Part shown: positions 25,355 through 33,130 of the stretch, piece after piece
Position numbering within the stretch: the stretch's first letter is position 1
Layout of the letters: each line of letters starts with the position of its first letter
DNA from: Sodalinema lacuna_A
GTDB lineage: Bacteria > Cyanobacteriota > Cyanobacteriia > Cyanobacteriales > Geitlerinemataceae
Reading direction: 5' to 3'
NCBI GenBank assembly: GCA_900149785.2
Contig: FSSI02000002.1
Span: forward strand, 124,001-188,000
Length of the DNA: 64,000 bases
Notes under the pieces: model-generated
Database searches by the model: none
The model's input: only the letters and a program-made list of their open reading frames with translations
Told to the model about the DNA's origin: nothing
Made by a program: the position numbers and the translations under genes

Positions 25355-27184
25355 GTGGCATTAAACCGAATTGAACCCGTTACACCCACCTGGATGGATT
25401 TGCTAAGTCTTCTGGTGGCGATCGCAATCTTAGGTTGGGGCTTAGGGGATTTTGGACTCTATGATCCCCATGAAGGCCATTTTGCCGGAGTCGCCCGAGA
25501 AATGCTGCTACGGCATGATTGGACAACTCCCTATCTCAACGGCGCACCCTATCTCAACAAGCCTCCTTTGCTCTATTGGGCGATCGCGCTCAGTTATAGC
25601 ATTTTTGGCATCAATGAGTTTGCAGCCCGCTTGCCGTTGCTCCTAGGGGGCGCTTTGGGCATTTTTGTGGTCTGGCAGTGGGGGCGGCAAGTCGCCTCGC
25701 CCTTAACAGGACGTGTGGCGGCGGTGATGTTGGCGACGGCCTGCGGTTGGTTTATCTTTACCCACCAATTGCTCATCGATCTATTGCTGTCATCTCTGTT
25801 GATGAGCCTCTACTATTGCCTTTGGCGCGTGACCGCCTCTCCCACGAACCTGCTCTATAAAATTGGGTTTTGGCTCTTCTTGGGCCTCATTATTTTGGCC
25901 AAGGGACCGTTTATGTTGGTGTTTCCGGCGATCGCCCTGCTGGTGATGAGTCTCATCGAGTCCCCGCGACGGCTCAATCAAGCCCTGATGCCCCTGTTTG
26001 GTGTTCCCCTAGTGTTGCTGCTGGTTCTGCCCTGGGCGATCGCCGTCGAACGCGTTAATCCCGGCTTTTGGCAGTATTTTATCAACAACGAGAACCTAGA
26101 GCGTATGGCCGATCGCCGTTACCCCCGCGATTACGTCGTCTCCCAAGTGAGCGCCCTAGGCTATCTGGGGATGACCGTGGTCTGGGCCTTACCCTGGTCC
26201 CTCGTGTTACCCCAAACCCTGGTTCAGTTTTGGGTCAGTTTACAACAGTCACGCGCCGAACAACGGAGTGGCTTGATTCTGCTGGCGATCGCCGCCCTAC
26301 TGCCCATACTCGTCTTTTTACCCCTCTCCTCCCGCCTACTCTATTACAGCTTGCCCAGTCTGCCGCCCCTGATCCTCCTCTGTGCCATCTGGTGGACTGC
26401 AAACCCCGGACGGCGAGGCATTGCCACAGGCTGGGGAAGCGTCCTAGCGGCCGTAACCCTGATTGCCGCAGGAGTTGCCCTCCTGATTGGTCTCTGGCAA
26501 CTCCCCACGCTCCTCGATCCCACCCTCCTCGACTCCTTCCCCGTAGACATCGAGTCCTTGGCCCGTCCCTTGGGGCTAAGTGTGAGCCTCGGGGCCATGG
26601 TGGCGGGACTGTTGCTGCTGCGGGGACAACCCATCGCCAGTTGGCTGAGTCTGAGTCTTGCGATGGCGATCGCCTACGTTATCATCATCCAAGGCTTTGG
26701 CCGGTTTGCCGAGATTCGCTCCTCACAGCCTCTGATCACCCAGGCCCAGTCACAACTTCCCGAATCCACAGTTTGGGTATTTGAAGGATCTCGGGAACTC
26801 GGGGCCGCCGGGGCCATGAGTTTCTATCTCGGGCCAGAGGGACAGCGATTCCCCGAATTTCCCACCCTAGACCCCGGTTGGGTGTGGGGCCATGATGACC
26901 TGGCCTATCGCATTGTCTATGTTCTCACCGATGCCGGAGAACCTCGGATTTTGCCCGACTTTCCGGGGCCAACCCCTTCCTATCACCTTTCAGCGACGGA
27001 ATTACAAAATCTCTGGCAAAGCGATCGGTCGGTCGTCTTCGTCACCGACTTTCTGCGCGATGAAACAGACACCACTGATCCTCTAACCCGTAATCTCCCG
27101 AACAATGCCGGAGATCCCCTATTAGTCGTGGGTCCGAGATATCTCTATGGAAATGCAGCGGCAAAAGAAGGGAACAGGGAATAG
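25355..27184 (+). CDS. GT39-family membrane glycosyltransferase (ArnT-like)
   Basis: A 609-residue polytopic membrane protein that transfers sugar from a lipid-phosphate donor to a lipid or protein acceptor. The N-terminal loop has the GT39 marks LYDPHEGHFAGVAREMLL (acidic residues), HDWTTPYLNGAPYLNKPPLLYW and FGINEFAARLP. About 11 hydrophobic segments follow, with a soluble C-terminal ~150 residues. The GTG at 25355 follows the lysozyme-like gene by 7 bp, so they are probably one transcript; an ATG 13 codons in is an alternative. The gene's end runs into an STRR array. Confidence 0.88.
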   Translation: MALNRIEPVTPTWMDLLSLLVAIAILGWGLGDFGLYDPHEGHFAGVAREMLLRHDWTTPYLNGAPYLNKPPLLYWAIALSYSIFGINEFAARLPLLLGGALGIFVVWQWGRQVASPLTGRVAAVMLATACGWFIFTHQLLIDLLLSSLLMSLYYCLWRVTASPTNLLYKIGFWLFLGLIILAKGPFMLVFPAIALLVMSLIESPRRLNQALMPLFGVPLVLLLVLPWAIAVERVNPGFWQYFINNENLERMADRRYPRDYVVSQVSALGYLGMTVVWALPWSLVLPQTLVQFWVSLQQSRAEQRSGLILLAIAALLPILVFLPLSSRLLYYSLPSLPPLILLCAIWWTANPGRRGIATGWGSVLAAVTLIAAGVALLIGLWQLPTLLDPTLLDSFPVDIESLARPLGLSVSLGAMVAGLLLLRGQPIASWLSLSLAMAIAYVIIIQGFGRFAEIRSSQPLITQAQSQLPESTVWVFEGSRELGAAGAMSFYLGPEGQRFPEFPTLDPGWVWGHDDLAYRIVYVLTDAGEPRILPDFPGPTPSYHLSATELQNLWQSDRSVVFVTDFLRDETDTTDPLTRNLPNNAGDPLLVVGPRYLYGNAAAKEGNRE

Positions 27185-27327
27185 GGAATAGGGAACAGGG
27201 CAAGAGGTAAGAGGCAAGAGGCAAGAGGCAAGAGGCAAGAGGTAAGAGGCAAGAGGCAAGAGGCAAGAGGCAAGAGGCAAGAGGCAAGAGGCAAGAGGCA
27301 AGAGGCAAGAGGCAAGAGGCAAGAGGC
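27178..27327. repeat. Heptameric tandem repeat (GGCAAGA)n, ~20 copies
   Basis: Three GGGAATA/GGGAACA units, then about 20 near-perfect copies of GGCAAGA. The array begins at the stop codon of the GT39 gene and ends just before the shared terminator. It is the longest array in the window. Confidence 0.95.
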
Positions 27328-27334
27328 CGACTAA

Positions 27335-27364
27335 AAACCCCGGTGTCATGTGACATCGGGGTTT
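27335..27364. terminator. Bidirectional rho-independent terminator
   Basis: AAACCCCGGTGTCA (27335-27348) pairs with TGACATCGGGGTTT (27351-27364) with one G-U. A/T tracts lie on both sides, so it can end both the GT39 and the DUF4912 transcripts, which converge here. Confidence 0.85.
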
Positions 27365-27404
27365 TGGGTTTATGAGGCGAGGCTAACGCTTAACGCTCAA
27401 CACT

Positions 27405-28718
27405 CTAAGCGTGGAACCACTCAGGAACCGCCTCTTCCTTGGTGTTGGTATTGCGAGAGGGGGTTTCCCGCTCAAACTTCATGTGAACCGAGCGAGTTTG
27501 TTCGCCATCAACCGCAACCGCCTTAATCGGGTAATCGATTAGACCATCTTGGAACGACATTTGGAAACGGAAGGTGCCATCGGAGTTGAGTTTGATGGGA
27601 CGACCGCCAATGGTTACCGTAGCATCGGGTTCCGTTGCCCCATAGACAATCAGTTCCGCATCCGCTACTAGCCAGAATTGACGGGGACGCATCGGCGGCA
27701 TCGAAGCCCCCATGCCGACACCGGACATCCCCACACCCGACATGGTTAAACCGGACATGGTGGGAACAGCCCACATGCCAACGCCGGAGGGGAAGACGTA
27801 AGAACTAACAGCTTGTTCGGGGACTTGGTGCATCGAGCCAAACAGAGAACCGGCCACCCGTTGTGCTTCGGCGGATTTGGCCATACCGAAGATTTCTTCG
27901 TAGAGAGGGTTACCATCCGCGTTGCTGACACCGGCTTCCTGGGCCACGGGTTTCTTGCTTGGGGGAACCAGATTCGCGACGGTTTTGCCTTCTAGGGGTT
28001 CGTCCCAGCTCACGGTGACGAAGACATCTTCAATCCAGTCAGACGGGTAAACTGGGGGGGTGTGAACCGTCAAAGAGCGGGCCAGAACCAGCCAGCGTCC
28101 ATCGCCACAGCGATAACCGATTTCTACAGCATAGTCGCGATCGCTCACGGGAACCGGTAAATACCATTCCCGAGCCAATTCATCACAGGGATATTCTTGA
28201 ATGCTGTGAGGGGGTTGATGGTTGAGATTGATATCGGTGGCATCGTACACCCGCAACGCCAGTTGTTGTCCGCCTTGACGACGCAAGTCTTCTTTATGTT
28301 CGTTGGTGACATCCCAATAGCAGTAGGCCCATTGAGGATCTCGGGGCATTAAGACAATCCGACTTTCCCCATAGCCTTCGGGCAAATCGGCTAAGCCTTC
28401 ATCGACGGATGCGAGTTCGCCGCCGGTGCGATCATCTTGGCCGAGTTCAAATTTTGCTGCTTCCACTTCTTCCTGTGCCTCCAATTGACGTGATGGATTA
28501 CTCGGACTCGTTGCGGTGGGATTCGCGGTGGGATTCGCGGTGGGATTCGCGGTGGGATTCGCGGTTGTGGAATTAATTTTTTCGGGTAAGACCGCTTGAA
28601 TGGCGGAAAGTAATTGAGACTTCCGCATTCGGCTATATCGAGAAATGCCGCACTCGCTCGCAACTCGTCGGAGTTGTCGCAAGGTCATTTCTTCGAGGGG
28701 TGGACGTTCTTGTGACAT
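27405..28718 (-). CDS. DUF4912 domain protein with Rho-N/SAP-like N-terminus
   Basis: A 437-residue cyanobacterial protein. Residues ~10-45 (TLRQLRRVASECGISRYSRM, KSQLLSAIQAVL) look like a Rho N-terminal/SAP-type nucleic acid-binding helix pair. A TANP tandem repeat and acidic linker follow. Residues ~115-260 are the DUF4912 domain (IVLMPRDPQWAYCYWDVTNE, LALRVYDATDINL, YAVEIGYRCGDGRWLVLARS). A Met/Gly/Pro-rich stretch (MSGVGMSGVGMG) precedes a second beta-rich domain (ELIVYGATEPDATVTIGGRPI). The function is not known; it may bind RNA or DNA. Two 18-bp palindromic sites lie just upstream. Confidence 0.8.
   Translation of the reverse strand: MSQERPPLEEMTLRQLRRVASECGISRYSRMRKSQLLSAIQAVLPEKINSTTANPTANPTANPTANPTATSPSNPSRQLEAQEEVEAAKFELGQDDRTGGELASVDEGLADLPEGYGESRIVLMPRDPQWAYCYWDVTNEHKEDLRRQGGQQLALRVYDATDINLNHQPPHSIQEYPCDELAREWYLPVPVSDRDYAVEIGYRCGDGRWLVLARSLTVHTPPVYPSDWIEDVFVTVSWDEPLEGKTVANLVPPSKKPVAQEAGVSNADGNPLYEEIFGMAKSAEAQRVAGSLFGSMHQVPEQAVSSYVFPSGVGMWAVPTMSGLTMSGVGMSGVGMGASMPPMRPRQFWLVADAELIVYGATEPDATVTIGGRPIKLNSDGTFRFQMSFQDGLIDYPIKAVAVDGEQTRSVHMKFERETPSRNTNTKEEAVPEWFHA
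28505..28565 (-). repeat. 12-bp tandem repeat encoding TANP
   Basis: Four to five copies of a 12-bp unit (GGTGGGATTCGC on the plus strand) encode Thr-Ala-Asn-Pro within the DUF4912 gene. Confidence 0.9.
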
Positions 28719-28746
28719 AGTGATTGCTGGTCTTTCTCAACATGGC

Positions 28747-28764
28747 TGTCAAGGAAACCTGACA
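28747..28764 (-). promoter_or_regulatory. Palindromic site TGTCA-N8-TGACA, copy 1
   Basis: TGTCAAGGAAACCTGACA lies 28 bp before the DUF4912 start. Its half-sites recur in copy 2. On the minus strand it includes TTGACA, so it could overlap a -35 box. The binding protein is unknown. Confidence 0.5.
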
Positions 28765-28931
28765 GATTGAACGGAAGTTCACAAAGATCCCGGATGTTTA
28801 GATTCACTTCGGGATCGGGTTAACGCGCCCAACTGATGTCTATCTTGCAGAAGATGTCCCGATTCGACAAGGGGCTAGACTGACTGATTCAGCAAGGTTT
28901 CACGAGATTATAGGCATTTAGGGGATCGTTA

Positions 28932-28949
28932 TGTCAGGAAACCTTGACA
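28932..28949 (+). promoter_or_regulatory. Palindromic site TGTCA-N8-TGACA, copy 2
   Basis: TGTCAGGAAACCTTGACA, 185 bp from copy 1. The half-sites and AGGAAACC core are shared, with one base moved between arms. It is followed by ATAAGATAG, so on the plus strand the TTGACA here could serve as a -35 element. Confidence 0.5.
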
Positions 28950-29168
28950 TAAGATAGACCCAGATCCCCCATCGATCCCCGATATTTGTTAGGAAATGAT
29001 GACAAACAAAAATAGACAGTCGAGAATGTACATACAAAAGTAACGTAGGCTTTGTATGCCAATTTGTTTGAACTTGTTTTATGTCTTAGCTAATCTGTCT
29101 ATACCCGTCATTCTTCTTGCTCATTACTCTCCCCACTCCCCACTCCCCACTCCCCACTTCTCCTCGTT

Positions 29169-29266
29169 CCTAGGCTCTGCCTAGGAATGCCAACCGGGCG
29201 GCTCTGCCTCCCGTACCAGGCGGCAGAGCCGCCGACTCCCCGTGTCACGGCTTCAACCATGACACG
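29169..29266. repeat. Cluster of three inverted repeats
   Basis: CCTAG-N7-CTAGG (29169-29185), a perfect 12-bp stem GGCGGCTCTGCC/GGCAGAGCCGCC (29197-29208 with 29222-29233) and CGTGTCA/TGACACG (29241-29247 with 29260-29266) lie side by side. GGCTCTGCC recurs in the first two. It looks like an intergenic palindromic repeat element and may double as a terminator or transcript stabiliser. Confidence 0.6.
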
Positions 29267-29304
29267 AGGGGGTGAGGGGGAAGACGGGCCAAAACCAGCA
29301 AACC

Positions 29305-29595
29305 TCAGATAACAGCGCGAATCGTGAATTGATAATCGCCGCCTGGTTCAAGTTGATAATCTCGCTGTTCAAGAAAGCGGCCGAGGGGTTCTTGAATTAA
29401 GGCCCGTCCACGAGAGGGTTCAATATCCAGGCGAGATTGACTAAATAGCCAACAAAATTCCCAGGTAAACGAACCCGCCGTGACTTCTCCCTGTAGGGTT
29501 CCTCCTTCCCAGGAACAGTCAGTCACGCGGAGATAGGCAGTCGTTTGGGGCAAATCTGGAGAAGAACTCAACCTGTCGTCTCGATGTCGTCTCAA
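29305..29595 (-). CDS. DUF3146-like small protein
   Basis: A 96-residue protein found near pth in cyanobacteria: YLRVTDCSWEGGTLQGEVTA, FTWEFCWLFSQSRLDIEPS, QEPLGRFLEQRDYQL. The function is unknown. No ATG is available; TTG at 29595 is the likely start, 4 bp after the pth stop, implying co-transcription and perhaps coupled translation. Confidence 0.65.
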   Translation of the reverse strand: MRRHRDDRLSSSPDLPQTTAYLRVTDCSWEGGTLQGEVTAGSFTWEFCWLFSQSRLDIEPSRGRALIQEPLGRFLEQRDYQLEPGGDYQFTIRAVI

Positions 29596-29599
29596 TAGG

Positions 29600-30238
29600 T
29601 TAGTTAGAGGGGTTAGACGTTGATGGTGTAGCCAGATTACGGCTGTTGTAAAGACTCATAGACTTTTCAACCCCGTCTTTGAGGCTGAGTTCGATCGCAT
29701 CACGCACCAACAGCATCACCTCCTCCATGACTTGGTTCTCTTGAGGGGAAAACTTGCCCAGGACATGGGAAATCGAGGGATTTCCTCCCCCTTGCGGTTT
29801 GCCAATTCCCACCCGTAGCCGAGGAAACGCTTGGCTTCCTAAATGGGAAATAATCGATTTCATGCCATTATGGCCGCCGGCTGATCCCGCCAGACGTAAG
29901 CGAATGCGTCCCACCGGTAAGTCCATATCATCGTAAACCACCAGAACCGAGGCGGGGGAAAGTTTATACCAATTCAGTACCGCTTGTACCGATTCCCCGG
30001 AGCGGTTCATATAGGTGGTGGGTTTGAGCAGACGCACCGTGCGGCCCGCGATCGCCATGCCATCCCCATACTCTCCCTTAAACTTACGCTGTGCGGCCAA
30101 GGGAATTTGCCACGATCGCGCCAAGGCATCAACCGCCGCAAAGCCGATATTATGACGGGTGCGATCGTACTTCGGCTCAGGATTACCCAGTCCGACGATC
30201 AGATGGGGAACTAAAATCGGTGTCGAGGAAGCACTCAC
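29600..30238 (-). CDS. pth: Peptidyl-tRNA hydrolase
   Basis: Cleaves peptidyl-tRNA released from stalled ribosomes. The 212-residue product has VGLGNPEPKYDRTRHNIGF (catalytic His), KPTTYMNRSGESV (Asn) and VVYDDMDLPVGRIRLR (Asp), then GSAGGHNGMKSII. The start is a GTG at 30238. It lies between tatA-psbH and DUF3146 on the same strand, a familiar cyanobacterial neighbourhood. Confidence 0.96.
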   Translation of the reverse strand: MSASSTPILVPHLIVGLGNPEPKYDRTRHNIGFAAVDALARSWQIPLAAQRKFKGEYGDGMAIAGRTVRLLKPTTYMNRSGESVQAVLNWYKLSPASVLVVYDDMDLPVGRIRLRLAGSAGGHNGMKSIISHLGSQAFPRLRVGIGKPQGGGNPSISHVLGKFSPQENQVMEEVMLLVRDAIELSLKDGVEKSMSLYNSRNLATPSTSNPSN

Positions 30239-30321
30239 AGGTATTCAGGAAAAGTATTCAGGAAAACTTCAGAAACGGGGCGTTAACGCAAGACGACGCC
30301 ATAAAAGGGGCGTTCTGGAGA

Positions 30322-30618
30322 TTACGCAGCCGAATCCTGCCCAGAATTGGCTGAATTGGCGGTACTAGCGTTCGACGTAGCCGGCTCCGACGGCGCAGCC
30401 GATCCCTCAGACTCAGACATCTCGCGACTTTGTTGAGCCTTGAGTTGTTGGCTTTCGCGTTTCAATTCAGTCTCAAACTCCTTGGAAGCATCCTGGAAGC
30501 TACGAAGGGCTTTTCCCAGGCTACTGCCAATTTCGGGTAACTTTTTCGGGCCAAAGATTAGCAGTGCAATCACCAAAATCACAATTGCTTCAGGTAAACC
30601 AATGCCAAAAATATTCAT
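30322..30618 (-). CDS. tatA: Twin-arginine translocase subunit TatA/TatE
   Basis: Forms the pore-like oligomer of the Tat export system, needed for folded proteins such as the Rieske subunit encoded nearby. The 98-residue protein has a short N-terminal membrane helix (LPEAIVILVIALLIFGPKKL) and the FGPKKLPEIGSSLGKALRSF hinge/amphipathic helix, then a Ser/Ala-rich tail. The ATG at 30618 has an AGGAG 8 bp upstream; an in-frame ATG at 30642 is less likely. Confidence 0.93.
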   Translation of the reverse strand: MNIFGIGLPEAIVILVIALLIFGPKKLPEIGSSLGKALRSFQDASKEFETELKRESQQLKAQQSREMSESEGSAAPSEPATSNASTANSANSGQDSAA

Positions 30619-30708
30619 CGTTGCAACTCCTGGGATGTCCACATTAAGGGTAGCGCATGGAGGCTCAGCCGGGCGCGATCGCCATCCACCGTAGCCTGTA
30701 CCGATAAA

Positions 30709-30731
30709 AAATCCCGGTCTAACCGGGATTT
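30709..30731 (-). terminator. Rho-independent terminator of psbH
   Basis: AAATCCCGGT (30709-30718) and ACCGGGATTT (30722-30731) make a 10-bp perfect stem with a 3-base loop; on the minus strand a T-run follows. Confidence 0.9.
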
Positions 30732-30759
30732 CGTTTAAGTTGGGGACCCGAGCAGCAAC

Positions 30760-30963
30760 CTAGCGGCTCAGATTCGCCCAATCCACGTCCACGCCTTCAA
30801 TCAGCAAGGACGAGTTGTAGATTTGCAGAATAATCAGCAAGAACACAAAAAATAGCAACATGAACACTCCCATCAAAGGAGTGGTTCCCCAGCCGGGAAC
30901 GACTTTCCCGTATTCAGAGTTTAGGGGTTTGAGGATATCGCCGAGACGTGTTTGTTGTGCCAT
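30760..30963 (-). CDS. psbH: Photosystem II protein H
   Basis: A small photosystem II subunit in the thylakoid membrane, needed for stable assembly and bicarbonate/quinone-side function. The 67-residue protein reads TRLGDILKPLNSEYGKVVPG then TTPLMGVFMLLFFVFLLIIL (one membrane helix) and YNSSLLIEGVDVDW, all typical. psbN is encoded divergently 88 bp away, the conserved arrangement. Confidence 0.98.
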   Translation of the reverse strand: MAQQTRLGDILKPLNSEYGKVVPGWGTTPLMGVFMLLFFVFLLIILQIYNSSLLIEGVDVDWANLSR

Positions 30964-31051
30964 GTGTTTAACCTAAAGTTGTACGCTCTGTGAAAAATCT
31001 TAAGTTTTCGTAATATTATAGAGGAAGCTATCTCATTTTTGAATCTTATTT

Positions 31052-31183
31052 ATGGAACCTGCAACAGTTCTTAGTATTTCCACCGCTGCGGTCCTGATCG
31101 CCATCACCGCCTACGGCATCTATGTCTCCTTCGGCCCCCCCTCCGAAGAACTCGCCGATCCCTTTGAAGATCACGAAGACTAA
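31052..31183 (+). CDS. psbN: PsbN
   Basis: A 43-residue single-helix protein needed for assembly of photosystem II reaction centres in plastids; it is not a subunit of the finished complex. It reads MEPATVLSISTAAVLIAITA, then GIYVSFGPPSEELADPFEDHED at the C-terminus (split here), the classic PsbN pattern. It is divergent from psbH. It is short, but the sequence is unmistakable. Confidence 0.97.
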   Translation: MEPATVLSISTAAVLIAITAYGIYVSFGPPSEELADPFEDHED

Positions 31184-31239
31184 CTCAGCCGACGGCGGGC
31201 CAGGTGTCCCTGAACCCCCGTCGCCTCTGGCTGGCATTG

Positions 31240-31292
31240 TTGGGCTGGGTAGTTGGGCTGGGTAGTTGGGCTGGGTAGTTGGGCTGGGTTTT
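31240..31292. repeat. 13-bp tandem repeat (GGGCTGGGTAGTT)
   Basis: About four copies of a 13-bp G/T-rich unit lie between psbN and the HEAT-repeat gene. Confidence 0.9.
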
Positions 31293-31353
31293 GTTCTCGG
31301 TTTTGTTAAACTATGAATAAATGTAAACAAAAATTGACAAAGCTAACCCAGAT

Positions 31354-32007
31354 ATGAATGAAGTTGAAATTCGCGGTCATCTCCAGAGTGACGATCCCCA
31401 ACGTCGGATGCGGGGATTAACAGCGCTACGAGACTATGAGCCAGAGGTGGCCGTCCCCTTACTAACGAACCTCGTCGGCGATCCTGAAGTTCTCGTGCGC
31501 TCCTTTGTGGCGATGGGGTTGGGGCGTAAACGCAGCCAAGCCGGCTTTGAGGCCTTAGTGGGGATGTTGGGGGATGGAGATGCCAATATCCGCGCCGAAG
31601 CCGCCAGTTCCCTGGCCCTCTACGGTGAAGCATCCGTACCGTACCTACGTCGTCTCTTCCAAGAGGATAACGGCTGGCTTTCGCGTCATGGCATTATTGC
31701 CTCAATGATGGAGATGCCCTATCCCGAGGTGCTGTTCGAGTTGTGCCAACAGGGATTGAGCGATCGCAACCTCCTCGTGCGAGAAACCGCCCTCGATGGC
31801 TTAGGAACCCTCGCCCAAACCACCCAGAGCGATCGCGCCCTGGAATTACTCCTCTCCCAAGCCGACAGCCCCCAATGGCAACTCCGGGCGCGAGTCGCTC
31901 ACGGCTTACGCCACTTCAGCGATGGGCGCGCCGAAGCCGCGTTAGAGCAACTGCGCCAAGATCCAGACCATCGCGTCGTTGCTACACTATTAGATGCCGC
32001 TTTATAA
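31354..32007 (+). CDS. HEAT-repeat protein, NblB/CpcE-like
   Basis: A 217-residue all-helical protein made of ~5-6 HEAT-type repeats (RRMRGLTALRDY, VRSFVAMGLGRK, IRAEAASSLALYGE, VRETALDGLGTLAQ, LRARVAHGLRHFSDGRAEAAL). Length and pattern match NblB, the phycobilisome-degradation protein, and the related bilin lyase subunits CpcE/PecE. It is directly followed, 27 bp downstream, by two phycobiliprotein-like genes. Context therefore suggests a dedicated chaperone or lyase for that pair. Whether it degrades, attaches or isomerises bilin cannot be decided from sequence. Confidence 0.75.
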   Translation: MNEVEIRGHLQSDDPQRRMRGLTALRDYEPEVAVPLLTNLVGDPEVLVRSFVAMGLGRKRSQAGFEALVGMLGDGDANIRAEAASSLALYGEASVPYLRRLFQEDNGWLSRHGIIASMMEMPYPEVLFELCQQGLSDRNLLVRETALDGLGTLAQTTQSDRALELLLSQADSPQWQLRARVAHGLRHFSDGRAEAALEQLRQDPDHRVVATLLDAAL

Positions 32008-32034
32008 ACGTCTTTTGTCGTTTTTCGCCAAACC

Positions 32035-32556
32035 GTGTTGGATTCATTTTCTCGCGCTGTCCTCGACGCCGAAGCCCAAACCGCCTACGTCGAGGGCGAT
32101 CGCCTAGCCCGTCTGCGTCAATTTGCCGCCAGTCACACTCAACGGATTACCGCCGTTGAGGTGATGCGCCAACAAGCCAACGACATTGTCGCCCAAGCCA
32201 TCGCCGCCATGGTGGCCGAAAACCCCGAGTTAATTCAACGGGGGGGCAACTGCTACCCCAGCCGCCGCATGGCCACCTGTATTCGCGACGGTGAATTTAT
32301 CCTGCGCTACGTCAGCTACGCCCTACTGGCCGGCGACTCAGCCATCCTTAAAGATCGTTGTTTAGAGGGGTTGAAGCAAACCTATCAAACCCTAGGCGTT
32401 CCCCTCTCCTCCGCCGTTCGTGCCATAGTCGAGATGAAAACGGCAACCCTAACTCAACTTGACCCCGTACTCAGCGATAGTCCCGTCGATGTCAAGCTGG
32501 CCTTCGTTCAAGAAATCTCCGAGTATTTTGAAATTGCCATTGCGGCCCTTCGTTAA
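32035..32556 (+). CDS. Non-canonical phycobiliprotein, beta-type
   Basis: A 173-residue globin-fold phycobiliprotein related to CpcB/CpeB/ApcB. It begins MLDSFSRAVLDAEAQT, keeps the methyl-Asn motif IQRGGNCYPSRRM and the bilin-binding cysteine in RRMATCIRDGEF, and ends YFEIAIAAL like beta subunits. The second attachment Cys of CpcB (near residue 153) is absent; that stretch reads DPVLSDSPVDVKLAF. The segment GDRLARLRQFAASHTQRITAV is far from the standard sequence. It starts at a GTG, 27 bp after the HEAT gene. Its best guess is a specialised, single-bilin beta-like protein, not a rod or core subunit. It may be annotated elsewhere as bleomycin hydrolase or phycobilisome protein. Confidence 0.8.
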   Translation: MLDSFSRAVLDAEAQTAYVEGDRLARLRQFAASHTQRITAVEVMRQQANDIVAQAIAAMVAENPELIQRGGNCYPSRRMATCIRDGEFILRYVSYALLAGDSAILKDRCLEGLKQTYQTLGVPLSSAVRAIVEMKTATLTQLDPVLSDSPVDVKLAFVQEISEYFEIAIAALR

Positions 32557-32604
32557 CGAATTAACCCCAAGCCAACCCCCTAAAACATCCTAAGCCAACA
32601 CCCC

Positions 32605-33048
32605 ATGAAATCTGCCCTAACGCCCATCCTGGCCATGGCCGAAGTGGCTGGACGCTTCCTCAATGATACTGATTTGGCCGCCGCTAAAATTCCCTTAGAA
32701 CGAGCCGAGGCCCGTTTGGAAGCAGCGGAGAAATTGGCCATCTACCACCAGGATCTCGTCCGCGATGTCATCGAAACCCTACTGCCGCGTTCCGCCGCCG
32801 GAACTGCCGATATTGATCGGGCCATTGACCGGGATTTATGTCTAATTCAATATTGCTTAGTGGTTGGCAATACCAGTCCCTTTGACGAATGGGGACGATC
32901 GCCCAATCGAACCGCCGCTGTGGCTGGCGTCAAAGCCGATATCTTTAAATATATTCGCGATCGCGGCAGCGCCGGACTCAAACTCTCCCCTAGTGCTACC
33001 ACAGAACTTAAGTTTTATCTCAACTATGCCATTAACGCCTTAAAATGA
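32605..33048 (+). CDS. Non-canonical phycobiliprotein, alpha-type, lacking bilin cysteine
   Basis: A 147-residue alpha-like phycobiliprotein, shorter than the usual ~162. It keeps AGRFLNDTDLAAAKIPLERA, RLEAAEKLA and the strong signature LIQYCLVVGNTSPFDEWG. The normal chromophore segment KCYRDVDHYMRL is replaced by DIDRAIDRDLCL, so the Cys84-equivalent is Ile; the loop before it is also shortened. It should not bind bilin at the standard site. It is 48 bp after the beta-like gene, and its stop overlaps the start of the SLH lipoprotein gene. It probably pairs with the beta-like product. Confidence 0.8.
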   Translation: MKSALTPILAMAEVAGRFLNDTDLAAAKIPLERAEARLEAAEKLAIYHQDLVRDVIETLLPRSAAGTADIDRAIDRDLCLIQYCLVVGNTSPFDEWGRSPNRTAAVAGVKADIFKYIRDRGSAGLKLSPSATTELKFYLNYAINALK

Positions 33049-33130
33049 CTGTCCTGAACCTGACTGTCCTGAACCTGTCTGTCCTGAAATGGTCTGTCCT
33101 AAAACGGTCTGTCCTGAAACCGTCCATCCT
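33045..33130 (+). repeat. ~15-bp tandem repeat forming the start of the SLH gene
   Basis: Five to six degenerate copies of CTGTCCTGAAmCsGT-type units encode the repeated Val-Leu-Asn/Lys-Leu peptides at the N-terminus. The unit preserves the frame. Confidence 0.8.

Larger units (their letters stand above)
28765..29304. other. Long intergenic region upstream of DUF4912
   Basis: No gene is visible between the DUF4912 promoter and the end of the DUF3146 gene. The region contains the second palindromic site, an ACTCCCC tandem repeat (29124-29160) and a cluster of hairpins (29169-29266). I found no ORF or RNA gene that I can name. A small RNA remains possible. Confidence 0.45.

Noticed and set aside
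27042..27356. Leu-rich minus-strand frames over the GGCAAGA array
   Set aside because: They translate the heptamer array in shifting frames (LASCLLP repeats) and lack any real gene features.
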